Source: Pseudomaricurvus alkylphenolicus (GTDB lineage Bacteria; Pseudomonadota; Gammaproteobacteria; Pseudomonadales; Cellvibrionaceae). From it: DNA of 64,000 nucleotides. A model generated the notes under the pieces. The model saw only the letters and a program-made list of their open reading frames with translations, ran no database searches and was not told the origin of the DNA. The stretch is from positions 1-64,000 of the forward strand of contig NZ_JAAQPI010000020.1 in NCBI RefSeq assembly GCF_011683955.1. The letters run 5' to 3'. Of this stretch, positions 9,330 through 17,738 are shown piece after piece. The position numbers were made by a program, and so were the translations under genes. Within the stretch, counting starts at the first letter, position 1. Each line of letters starts with the position of its first letter.

Positions 9330-11077
9330 AGTCGCCTGATTATTTCCCACTGGGAGAGCTGTTAACCCGCCCCCCTGCGCAGTTCGCCCAATGCTTGCGT
9401 TCAGGTGCGCTCCAAAGCCACCACGACTGGCTGCTTCGCGTTGAACAATGGCGACAACTGCTGACCCAACACAGGCACCAAATATGGGCATTGCACCATT
9501 CCGACACGGGCGAGTTTGCCGCCATTCTGTTGGCGCTCTGGTCACTGGGAAAAGAGGTGTACCTGCCTGGCAACGCCCAGCCGCAAACATTACAGGCCCT
9601 GACGGGAATGGTGGACGGTTTCATTGGCGATTTTGACCATCGCCAGACCGGGATTCAACCCCTGTCGCCCCCCGGGTCCGGCGCCGCGGAACTGCCTGAT
9701 CAGTCACTGCTGCCGCTGGCGACAAATCGAGATCACTGCGCACTGCGCATATTCACCTCGGGTTCCTCCGGCGATCCGGTTGCCATCACCAAGTCACTGC
9801 CGCAACTGGAATCTGAACTCAATCACCTCCACCAACTGTGGGGACAGGCAACCAACGGCACCCCTCTGGTGATCGCAACAGTAAGCCATCAACATATCTA
9901 TGGCCTGTTGTTCCGGGTTTTGCTGCCGCTGTGTGCCGGTTGGTGTTTTGATGCAAATACCTGTGAATTTCTGGAGCAGTTACAAGAGCGCCAGTGGACG
10001 CAAGGGCCACGGATACTGATCAGCAGTCCTTCGCATTTGTCCCGTATTCCACCGCAGCTGCCCGCTGCGAGCAGCAGCAACCTCACTGCTATCTTCAGTT
10101 CCGGGGCACCACTGTCAAGGGATGCCAGCCTCGATGCGCTGCAGAAGTTTGGGTGCGGTGTCAATGAAGTCTATGGCAGCTCCGAAACCGGCGGCATAGC
10201 CTGGCGTCAGCAACAGATTGATAGCGAACCCCAATGGCAACCACTGCCAGGTGTGAACCTACAGCGCGATACCGACAGTGGTTGCCTGCAGGTGCGTTCG
10301 CAACACCTGCCAGACCCGCGTCAATGGTACACCACAGCGGACCGGGCGCAGCTGGATTCAGAAGGTCGCTTTCGTTTACAGGGCCGGGTGGACCGAATCG
10401 CCAAGGTGGAGGGCAAACGCCTGTCCCTGGACGAAATGGAAAGGCAGCTATTGCGGTGCCCCGAGATCGAAGCGGTACGGCTGTTGGTGCTTGAACGTCA
10501 GCGGGTGGAAATTGCCGCTGTCGCCGTGCTTAGCACGCAAGGCAAGGCAGTTCTGCAGCAACAGGGCAAGGCCGGCCTCAACCGTCACCTGAGACAACAG
10601 TTGCTGTCGCATTTTGAGTTGCCACTGCTGCCAAGACGCTGGCGCTACCCTGAACAGCTCCCCTACAACAGTCAGGGCAAACTGGTACAGCAAACACTTA
10701 TGGAGATGTTTATGCCTGGCACTGGCCCGGAACTACCGCAACAAATTCGGCGCCAACAAAACGGGCATCAATTGGAGTTGCAGCTGCGTGTTCCCGCCGA
10801 CTTGAAATTCTTTGATGGCCACTTTGACAAAGCCCCAATCCTGCCCGGTGTGGTGCAACTGCATTGGGCCCAACATTTCGCACAGCAGGCCTTTGACCCC
10901 AAGGGCGAATTTGCCGGCATGGACGCGCTGAAGTTCCAGCAGATTGTCGTGCCCGAACAGGATCTGATTCTGCAGCTCACCTACGACCAGGACAAAGACA
11001 AGATTTTCTTTACCTATACCTCGGAGCGCGGCCAACACGCCAGCGGTCGTATCCTATTGAAAAGGCAGGCAGGATGA
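9326..11077 (+). CDS. AMP-dependent acyl-ACP ligase fused to hotdog dehydratase (ApeH-ApeI)
   Basis: A 583-residue two-domain protein. Residues 1 to about 450 form an adenylate-forming ligase: phosphate loop FTSGSSGDPVAITKS (from residue 143), YGSSETGG near 283, TADRA near 334, and the GRVDRIAKVEGKR hinge with its lysine. It would activate the aryl acid and load it on a carrier. From about 467 a hotdog-fold dehydratase domain follows, with FDGHFDKAPILPGVVQLHWA carrying the catalytic histidine. In several characterised clusters ApeH and ApeI are separate proteins; here they are one chain, which would couple starter loading to dehydration. The start is the ATGA-overlap ATG at 9326; longer reading from 9200 overlaps the membrane gene and is rejected. 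Confidence 0.9.
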   Translation: MKSPDYFPLGELLTRPPAQFAQCLRSGALQSHHDWLLRVEQWRQLLTQHRHQIWALHHSDTGEFAAILLALWSLGKEVYLPGNAQPQTLQALTGMVDGFIGDFDHRQTGIQPLSPPGSGAAELPDQSLLPLATNRDHCALRIFTSGSSGDPVAITKSLPQLESELNHLHQLWGQATNGTPLVIATVSHQHIYGLLFRVLLPLCAGWCFDANTCEFLEQLQERQWTQGPRILISSPSHLSRIPPQLPAASSSNLTAIFSSGAPLSRDASLDALQKFGCGVNEVYGSSETGGIAWRQQQIDSEPQWQPLPGVNLQRDTDSGCLQVRSQHLPDPRQWYTTADRAQLDSEGRFRLQGRVDRIAKVEGKRLSLDEMERQLLRCPEIEAVRLLVLERQRVEIAAVAVLSTQGKAVLQQQGKAGLNRHLRQQLLSHFELPLLPRRWRYPEQLPYNSQGKLVQQTLMEMFMPGTGPELPQQIRRQQNGHQLELQLRVPADLKFFDGHFDKAPILPGVVQLHWAQHFAQQAFDPKGEFAGMDALKFQQIVVPEQDLILQLTYDQDKDKIFFTYTSERGQHASGRILLKRQAG

Positions 11078-11859
11078 ACGGCGCCAGCCAGAATCATGTC
11101 CCGCTTCGGCCTTGCATCGTAATACCGGTGTATAACCACGAAGACGCGGTAGGCATTATTGTGCAACGACTTGAGTCCAGCGGCTTGCCGGTTATTTTGG
11201 TTAACGATGGCAGCAGCCCGGCATGCCGGCAAGTACTGGAGCAATTGGCTGACGACAAGTCCAATGTGGAACTGTTAACCCTGCCGGACAATCGCGGCAA
11301 AGGCGGCGCCGTCAAAGCGGGGCTTCGCCTGGCACTGCAGCAGGGTTTTTCCCACGGACTCCAGATCGATGCCGACGGCCAACACGACACCGGTGATGTG
11401 GAGCGCTTCATCGACCAAGGGCGCCAACACCCCAATGCCATTGTTTGCGGCTGCCCGATCTACGACGACAGTGTTCCCAGGCTTCGCTATTACGCCCGCT
11501 ATCTGACTCACGTATGGATATGGATTAACAGCCTCTCGCTGGCGATCAAAGATTCCATGTGCGGGTTTCGACTCTATCCCCTGGAAGCTGTCGTCGAGTT
11601 GATCGACCAGGAACATACCGGCGACCGTATGGACTTTGACCCGGAAATTATGGTGCGCTGGGTTTGGAGAAAGGGGCAGGTGATCAATGTACCCACGGCC
11701 GTGTCCTATCCCATCGATGGCGTTTCCCACTTCGCGCCCTGGCGTGACAATGCGCTTATCAGCCGTATGCACGCCAATCTGTTCTTTGGCATGCTGGTGC
11801 GACTGCCGCGCCTGCTCTGGCGTAAACACCGCTCAAGTCAGGAGTGCGCCCATGGCTGA
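11074..11859 (+). CDS. Glycosyltransferase family 2 (DPM1-like)
   Basis: A 261-residue GT-A glycosyltransferase. The nucleotide-sugar fold is clear: IVIPVYNHE at the N-terminus, VNDGSSP, NRGKGGAVKAG and the metal-binding QIDADGQHD. No transmembrane helix is evident, so it probably acts at the inner face of the membrane. In E. coli-type APE clusters ApeJ fuses this domain to an acyltransferase; here the acyltransferase is a separate gene that starts before this one stops. It probably adds a sugar to the lipid or polyene anchor. The sugar is not predictable. The start forms an ATGA overlap. Confidence 0.9.
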   Translation: MNGASQNHVPLRPCIVIPVYNHEDAVGIIVQRLESSGLPVILVNDGSSPACRQVLEQLADDKSNVELLTLPDNRGKGGAVKAGLRLALQQGFSHGLQIDADGQHDTGDVERFIDQGRQHPNAIVCGCPIYDDSVPRLRYYARYLTHVWIWINSLSLAIKDSMCGFRLYPLEAVVELIDQEHTGDRMDFDPEIMVRWVWRKGQVINVPTAVSYPIDGVSHFAPWRDNALISRMHANLFFGMLVRLPRLLWRKHRSSQECAHG

Positions 11860-12805
11860 CCGTCATTGGTCTCAGGTGCAGGAATCCGGTGCACTGCTGG
11901 GCATGAAAGTCATGTTTTTCGTCTATCGCGTATTGGGGCGCTGGGCGTTTGGCCTATTGCTTTACCCCGTTATCACTTATTTTTTCCTGGCCCGCCGACA
12001 GGCTCGAAGCGCCTCCATGGACTATCTGAATCGGGTCAGGCAACAGGGGGCCCTGCCGGCGTCGACACCGCTCTGGCAGCAAAGCTTCAGCCACTTTTTG
12101 CACTTCGGCCGCAATCTGCTGGATAAGCTGGCCGCGTGGACGGGTGCATTTAACTACGACAACGTGCGTTTTCACCGCCGAGACGATTTTCTGCAAATGG
12201 TGGACCGGCAACAGGGAGCCCTGGTGATCGTTTCCCACCTCGGCAACCTCGAAGTCTGCCGCGCGCTCGCCGACAGCAGTAAACGCATTCGCCTGAATAT
12301 TCTCGTGCACACCAAGCATGCGGAAAAGTTCAATCGACTAATGAATGATCTGGACAACGATAACCATCTCAATCTGTTGCAGGTTACCGATGTCTCTCCG
12401 GCAACGGCCATGTTACTGAACGATAAACTGAGCGCCGGCGAGGTTGTGGTGATCGCCGGTGATCGCACTCCGGTAAACGGCGGCCGACAGACTGATGTTG
12501 ATTTCCTTGGCGCCCCGGCCGCGTTTCCGCAAGGACCTTACATTCTTGCCTCGGTATTGCGCTGCCCGGTTTACCTGATGTTTTGTGCCAAAGGCGAAGA
12601 TGGTTACGAAATATTTTTCGAGAAATTTGCCGAGCGCATTCGTTTGTCCCGCAACAACCGTGACGCCGACCTCAGGCACTGGACCACTCAATTCGCCCAA
12701 CGCCTGGCACATTACACGCTCCGCTATCCGTTGCAGTGGAATAACTTCTATCCTTTCTGGTCTCGGGCACAGGCAGACCAGGTTTATGACAGCTCCTCAA
12801 CATGA
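11852..12805 (+). CDS. LpxL/HtrB-like lysophospholipid acyltransferase
   Basis: A 317-residue member of the lauroyl/myristoyl acyltransferase family. The catalytic box is SHLGNLE (HX4E), with GDRTPVNGG further on and an N-terminal membrane anchor (VYRVLGRWAFGLLLYPVITY). The ATG at 11852 has CAGGAG eight bases upstream and overlaps the glycosyltransferase gene by 8 bp; the in-frame ATG at 11687 lies deep inside that gene. It corresponds to the second half of a fused ApeJ and probably transfers the polyene or a fatty acyl group to a lipid anchor. Confidence 0.88.
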   Translation: MADRHWSQVQESGALLGMKVMFFVYRVLGRWAFGLLLYPVITYFFLARRQARSASMDYLNRVRQQGALPASTPLWQQSFSHFLHFGRNLLDKLAAWTGAFNYDNVRFHRRDDFLQMVDRQQGALVIVSHLGNLEVCRALADSSKRIRLNILVHTKHAEKFNRLMNDLDNDNHLNLLQVTDVSPATAMLLNDKLSAGEVVVIAGDRTPVNGGRQTDVDFLGAPAAFPQGPYILASVLRCPVYLMFCAKGEDGYEIFFEKFAERIRLSRNNRDADLRHWTTQFAQRLAHYTLRYPLQWNNFYPFWSRAQADQVYDSSST

Positions 12806-14352
12806 CAATCACTTTTGATAACACGCCACTCACCATTGAATGCATCGCAAAACTGGCCAGTGGCGAACAGCAACTGCAGCTCAGCCGGCAGGCCGAATTC
12901 CGACAACTGATCGAAGCCGGCAGTGACTTTCTTGATCGTTTGCTGGTTGAAGACGGTGAGATCTACGGAGTCACAACGGGCTACGGCGACTCCTGCACCG
13001 TCGCGATTCCGCCGCAACTTGTGGCAGAGCTGCCTCGTCATCTCTACACCTTTCACGGCTGTGGCATGGGCAACATCCTCTCGCCCGAAATGACACGTGC
13101 CGTCCTGGCGGCGCGCCTGGCGTCTTTGTGCCAGGGCTATTCCGGTGTCAGTTTCGAACTCCTGGAACAGATTGAAACCCTGTTCCGAAACGACATTTTA
13201 CCGCTGATTCCGGAGGAAGGTTCGGTGGGCGCCAGCGGCGATCTCACGCCATTGTCCTATGTGGCTGCGGTACTCTGCGGTGAGCGCCAGGTACTGTATC
13301 GGGGCGACATCAAAAACACCGCAGACGTGTTTGAGTCCCTGGGCATCCAGCCCCTGACTCTGCGTCCCAAAGAGGGCCTGGCGATTATGAATGGCACAGC
13401 GGTGATGACAGGGCTGGCCTGCCTGGCCTTTCAACGCGCCGAGTACCTTGCCCGAATCGCCACCCGCATTACCGCCCTCGCCACACTGGCAACTAAAGGA
13501 AACGCGCACCACTTCGATGAAATTCTTTTTCAGGTAAAACCTCACCGCGGGCAACAACAAATCGCGCACTGGCTGCGCGATGACCTGCACGTGGGTGAAC
13601 CACCCCGCAATCCCAAGCGTCTGCAGGATCGCTATTCTCTGCGCTGTGCTCCCCATGTCATTGGCGTACTGCAGGACACACTGCCGTGGTCGAGGCAACT
13701 GATCGAAAACGAACTCAATAGCGCCAATGACAACCCCATCATCGATGGCATCGGCGAGCATGTGCTGCACGGCGGTCATTTCTATGGCGGGCACATCGCC
13801 GTTGCCATGGACACTCTGAAAAATACTGTCGCCAACATTGCCGACCTGCTGGATCGTCAAATGGCACAGATGATGGATCCTAAATTCAATCACGGATTGC
13901 CGGCCAATCTGTCCGGCGCACAGGGAGAGCGGGCGGCGATCAACCACGGTTTTAAAGCGGTGCAGATTGGCTGCTCGGCGTGGACCGCAGAAGCTCTGAA
14001 GCACACCATGCCCGCCAGTGTGTTCTCGCGCTCTACCGAGTGCCATAACCAGGACAAGGTCAGCATGGGCACGATTGCCGCGCGAGACTGCCTGAGAGTC
14101 CTGCAGCTGACGGAACAAGTAACGGCAGCCACACTGCTCGCCGCCTGCCAGGGTGTGGAGCTGCGGGTAAAACAAGGCGAGCTGGATCTGCAGCGACTGT
14201 CTCCCGAGCTCAGCGACATGATCGAACAAGTGCGACAGCTGAGTGCGTTTATCGATGAAGACCGCGCACTGGATGAGGAACTATCGACCACGACCCACGC
14301 CATTCAATCCCAACGTTGGCCCCTTTACCGGGAGAGCAAAGCAAATGGATAA
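12802..14352 (+). CDS. Aromatic amino acid ammonia-lyase (HAL/TAL family)
   Basis: A 516-residue MIO-dependent lyase that removes ammonia from an aromatic amino acid. The Ala-Ser-Gly triad that cyclises to the MIO group is in GSVGASGDLTP (residues 144-146), and the catalytic tyrosine is in IYGVTTGYG (Tyr55). The substrate-selecting pair aligns to Phe84-His85 (LYTFHGCG), neither the His-Leu of classical tyrosine lyases nor the Phe-Leu of phenylalanine lyases, nearer to the Ser-His seen in HAL and flexirubin TAL. No hut genes are nearby. In an aryl-polyene operon the likely job is to make a cinnamate-type aryl acid for the ligase upstream. Histidine cannot be excluded as substrate. ATGA overlap with the previous gene. 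Confidence 0.9.
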   Translation: MTITFDNTPLTIECIAKLASGEQQLQLSRQAEFRQLIEAGSDFLDRLLVEDGEIYGVTTGYGDSCTVAIPPQLVAELPRHLYTFHGCGMGNILSPEMTRAVLAARLASLCQGYSGVSFELLEQIETLFRNDILPLIPEEGSVGASGDLTPLSYVAAVLCGERQVLYRGDIKNTADVFESLGIQPLTLRPKEGLAIMNGTAVMTGLACLAFQRAEYLARIATRITALATLATKGNAHHFDEILFQVKPHRGQQQIAHWLRDDLHVGEPPRNPKRLQDRYSLRCAPHVIGVLQDTLPWSRQLIENELNSANDNPIIDGIGEHVLHGGHFYGGHIAVAMDTLKNTVANIADLLDRQMAQMMDPKFNHGLPANLSGAQGERAAINHGFKAVQIGCSAWTAEALKHTMPASVFSRSTECHNQDKVSMGTIAARDCLRVLQLTEQVTAATLLAACQGVELRVKQGELDLQRLSPELSDMIEQVRQLSAFIDEDRALDEELSTTTHAIQSQRWPLYRESKANG

Positions 14353-14764
14353 GCAGAGACATGAAGCTGAGGTGGAGATCATCATCCCGTTTCACGATGT
14401 CGACATGATGGAAGTTGCCTGGCACGGTCATTATGTAAAGTATTTTGAAATCGCCCGCTGCGCGCTGCTGGATCAAATCGACTACAACTACCAGCAAATG
14501 AAGGACTCCGGCTACGCCTGGCCAGTCATCGATCTTCGAATTCGATATCCGCAATCTGCGCTTTTCAATCAGAAAGTCACCGCCAGAGCGCGAGTGGCCG
14601 AGTGGGAAAATCGCCTCAAGATTGACTATGAAATCAGAGACAGCGCCAGCGGTCGCCGGCTGACCCGCGGTCATACCATACAAGTTGCGGTGGATATTGC
14701 CACCCGGGAAATGTGTCTGGAATCACCACCGGTGTTATTGGAAAAGCTGGGTGTTCTGCCATGA
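14345..14764 (+). CDS. 4HBT-family acyl thioesterase (ApeK-type)
   Basis: A 139-residue hotdog thioesterase. The N-terminal signature FHDVDMMEVAWHGHYVKYFE has the catalytic aspartate and the conserved histidine/tyrosine positions of the 4-hydroxybenzoyl-CoA thioesterase/YbgC family. It overlaps the lyase by 8 bp and the LolA-like gene by ATGA. In an APE operon it may release or edit carrier-bound chains. The start is the ATG at 14345; an earlier in-frame GTG at 14243 lies inside the lyase gene. Confidence 0.88.
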   Translation: MDKQRHEAEVEIIIPFHDVDMMEVAWHGHYVKYFEIARCALLDQIDYNYQQMKDSGYAWPVIDLRIRYPQSALFNQKVTARARVAEWENRLKIDYEIRDSASGRRLTRGHTIQVAVDIATREMCLESPPVLLEKLGVLP

Positions 14765-15348
14765 AGGTCGCATCAAGTATCTGTGCCGTTCTGCTGACAG
14801 CCATTTGCTGGCTGCAGCCGGCGCATGCCGATAAGCCACTGCTGGACGGCATTTCCAAACGCCTGCAACCAAGCTCCCCGCAATCCGGAACCTTTGAGCA
14901 ACGCAAATTCCTGCAAATTTTGCCTCTGCCACTGGCTTCCGAGGGCACTTTTGCGCTGAGCGAAGAGGGCGAGCTGGTTTGGACTGTCACGGCACCGGTT
15001 CACAGCCAATTGACGTTTGGCAAGGAAGGTATCACACAAATGGTGGACGGCAAGGAGAGCTGGTCTGTGGGCGCCGACCAGGCGGGCGCCTCGTCACTGG
15101 GGAATATCATGCGAGCCCTGCTGTCAGCGGACTGGTCTGTGTTGCAGGAGTACTTTCACATCCGTGGCGAACTGAACCAAGACAGCTGGAAATTGGGCCT
15201 GACCCCAGCGGAGAGCGGATTGAGTGCTGCTATCGTCCGTGTCGACCTGCAGGGCAACCACTATCTCAGGCAAATTCAATTGCTGGAGCACAACGGTGAC
15301 CGCACCGAGATAAGCTTAACCCCTGCTGCCGTGCCCCTGGATCAGTAA
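14761..15348 (+). CDS. LolA-like periplasmic lipid carrier (ApeL-type)
   Basis: A 195-residue protein with a cleavable signal peptide ending near AHA-DK (residue 22) and a LolA-type beta sheet (SGTFEQRKFLQ, EGTFALSEEGELVWTVTAP). LolA proteins ferry lipidated molecules across the periplasm. Here, beside the MMPL exporter and a lipoprotein, it probably carries the lipid-linked polyene to the outer membrane. Its start forms an ATGA overlap with the thioesterase stop. Confidence 0.88.
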   Translation: MKVASSICAVLLTAICWLQPAHADKPLLDGISKRLQPSSPQSGTFEQRKFLQILPLPLASEGTFALSEEGELVWTVTAPVHSQLTFGKEGITQMVDGKESWSVGADQAGASSLGNIMRALLSADWSVLQEYFHIRGELNQDSWKLGLTPAESGLSAAIVRVDLQGNHYLRQIQLLEHNGDRTEISLTPAAVPLDQ

Positions 15349-15358
15349 CCACTCGACC

Positions 15359-17734
15359 ATGTCCCTGCCCGCGCCTCCCATTCTCACCTCTCGCCGCGCC
15401 CAATACCTGGGGCTGGCCTTTTGGCTATTGGTTTTGTGCACTGCGGGCGCGAGCATTCTGCACAAGTTCCAACAGGGTTATCAATTTGACAGTAACCTGC
15501 TGGCACTGCTGCCCGCCACCGAGCAAGACCCTGCGCAATCGCTCGCCGCAGAACGCTTGATGGGCGCTGCCGACGATCAACTGTTGGTCATTGTCGGAGC
15601 AAAAGATGCCGCGTTAAGTTTGAATAGTGCAGAACGGGTGCTGCGGCAATTGGAAAGCAGCAAACTGTTTGCCAGGGTGGAAGGACCGCGCAAAAATCAG
15701 GATCTGGTTGGCGCCCAACAGTTCCTTGAGCGCTGGCGTTATCAGTTGCTCAGCCCAGCCCAAAGTCAGCAACTGCAGCGGGCTGACGTCACCCTGGTTA
15801 ACGATGCCCTGGGCCGACTGTACAGCCCACTGGCGGCGTTGATAGGACCGAAACTGATCCAAGACCCGTTGCAGTTGCACTTTTTGTGGCAAATGCAGGC
15901 CATGCCCAAAACTCCCTTTGAACCCAGACAAAACTGGCTGACCCGGCAAATCGAAGGGCAATCGCAACGTTTGATCCGCGTTCACCTCAAGTATTCACCC
16001 TACGCTTACGGCTATCAACAGCAGGTGGCAGATCTGTTGCACCAAATTCGCACCGAAGCAGATTCAGACACCCAGGTGTTGGCTTCGGGTCTGGTTCTGC
16101 ACGCGGCCTACGGTGCACGCCAGGCGCGTCAGGAAATTTCCACGATAGGCCTGGGCTCTGCGCTGGGAATCCTATTGCTGTTGGGGCTGTGCTTTGCGCG
16201 CCTGCGCATTATCCTATTGGCGTTCCTGCCTCTGGCAAGCGGAGTTTTGCTGGCTCTGGCCATCAGCATGCAGTTCTTCGAAAAAGTCCACCTGATCACT
16301 TTGGCCTTCGGTGCCAGTCTGGTGGGTGTTGCCATCGATTATCCATTGCATTTTTTCTGCGCCCGCCGCGAAACTCTGGCAGGGGATTCTCCAGCGCAAA
16401 GTTTGTTTCGTATTCTTCCCGCTTTGTCTCTGGGCCTCGCATCCAGCATCGCGGCTTACTCCGCTCAAGCCATGACCCCCTTTCCAGGTTTGCGGCAGAT
16501 GGCGTTGTTTTCGGCCGTGGGATTATTGGGGGCCTGGACCACGGTTATCTGCTGTTTACCGTTATTGACACCGCACACAACGGAACCCAGTAGAGGCTTT
16601 TACGGATCTTTGGTAACCGCATTGTGCAGATGGCTGCGACGGTGGCCCACCATTGAGCAAGGTCGATGCCGCTGGATATTAGTCGCCTTGGTCAGCGTTG
16701 CTTTGGTGGCAGCCATCAATATGAACCGTCAGGATGACCTGCGTTTGTTGCAAACGTCACCACCGCAACTGCTGGAGGAAGACGCGCGAGTCCAGAACAT
16801 TCTGGGAGCCGATCATCCAGGGCAGTATTTTGTGATACGAGCGCAAAGTGCACAGCTGCTGTTGCAACGCGAATTGTCATTCTCCAGAGAACTGCAACGG
16901 CTGCAGCAACAAGAACTCATTCGGGGCTACAACGCCGTATCCAGTGTTATTCTTCCCGCCGCGATGCAAGAGGAAAACCTTAGACTGCAGCGACAGCAAA
17001 TCTACGCTGAAGGCGGTCTGCTGGATCTGCTGGCAGAGAAAATGGGACTGCCGACGTTCGCAGATCAGGCCCGCTCCCAGTTCTCTCAGAACTCTCAGGC
17101 TTCTCCTCTGCTACCCCGGCAGTGGCTCCAGCAGCCCGCGGGGGAATATCATCGGCGACTGTGGCTCGGCGATGTTGACGGGCACTACTATTCCATCATC
17201 GGTTTGTCGGGAATTCAGAACGAAGCGGCGCTGGAAACACTGAGGGCGCTGGCGGACACGGACACTGCCGTGGTTTTCGTCAATCGCGCCGATCAGATTT
17301 CGCAGGTGCTCGCCACTTACCGGCAACAGCTCACCCAATGGCTGCTGCTGGCTTATGCTCTGGTCATGGGGTTACTGATTTTTCGCTATGGGTTAAACAG
17401 CTGGCGGGTTTTGGCTGCCCCTGCCACAGCGAGCCTGGTCACCCTGGCCTGTTTACAATGGCTGGGCGCTCCCTTCACGCTGTTCCATGCGCTGGCACTG
17501 CTGTTGATACTGGGCATCGGCCTGGATGCGAGCATCTTTTTCACCGAAAGCCGTTGCAGTCCTCATACTTGGGTGGCCATTTCCCTGTCGTCGGCCACGA
17601 CCCTGCTCGCCTTCGGACTGCTGGCTCTGAGCAGTACACCGGTGCTGCAATTCTTTGGACAAACCGTGTTTATCGGAATCATCTCGGTGTGGCTGTTCAC
17701 TCCGTGTTTTGTCACACCAACTGCAAGGACCTGA
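15359..17734 (+). CDS. MMPL/RND-type exporter (ApeM-type)
   Basis: A 791-residue inner-membrane transporter built of two repeats, each a single helix, a large periplasmic loop and a five-helix bundle. Helix 1 is near residue 20. The first bundle (about 255-420) includes GLGSALGILLLLGLCFARL and FGASLVGVAIDYPLHFF; the second (about 660-785) includes LALLLILGIGLDASIFF. The Asp in these helices is the proton-relay position typical of the family. It would use the proton gradient to move the finished pigment or its lipid out of the inner membrane, handing over to the LolA-like protein. It starts 10 bp after that gene. Confidence 0.92.
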   Translation: MSLPAPPILTSRRAQYLGLAFWLLVLCTAGASILHKFQQGYQFDSNLLALLPATEQDPAQSLAAERLMGAADDQLLVIVGAKDAALSLNSAERVLRQLESSKLFARVEGPRKNQDLVGAQQFLERWRYQLLSPAQSQQLQRADVTLVNDALGRLYSPLAALIGPKLIQDPLQLHFLWQMQAMPKTPFEPRQNWLTRQIEGQSQRLIRVHLKYSPYAYGYQQQVADLLHQIRTEADSDTQVLASGLVLHAAYGARQARQEISTIGLGSALGILLLLGLCFARLRIILLAFLPLASGVLLALAISMQFFEKVHLITLAFGASLVGVAIDYPLHFFCARRETLAGDSPAQSLFRILPALSLGLASSIAAYSAQAMTPFPGLRQMALFSAVGLLGAWTTVICCLPLLTPHTTEPSRGFYGSLVTALCRWLRRWPTIEQGRCRWILVALVSVALVAAINMNRQDDLRLLQTSPPQLLEEDARVQNILGADHPGQYFVIRAQSAQLLLQRELSFSRELQRLQQQELIRGYNAVSSVILPAAMQEENLRLQRQQIYAEGGLLDLLAEKMGLPTFADQARSQFSQNSQASPLLPRQWLQQPAGEYHRRLWLGDVDGHYYSIIGLSGIQNEAALETLRALADTDTAVVFVNRADQISQVLATYRQQLTQWLLLAYALVMGLLIFRYGLNSWRVLAAPATASLVTLACLQWLGAPFTLFHALALLLILGIGLDASIFFTESRCSPHTWVAISLSSATTLLAFGLLALSSTPVLQFFGQTVFIGIISVWLFTPCFVTPTART

Positions 17735-17738
17735 CGCT

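Noticed and set aside
13198-14229. 343-codon frame opposite the ammonia-lyase
   Set aside because: Antisense shadow with no domain; the lyase motifs are intact on the plus strand.
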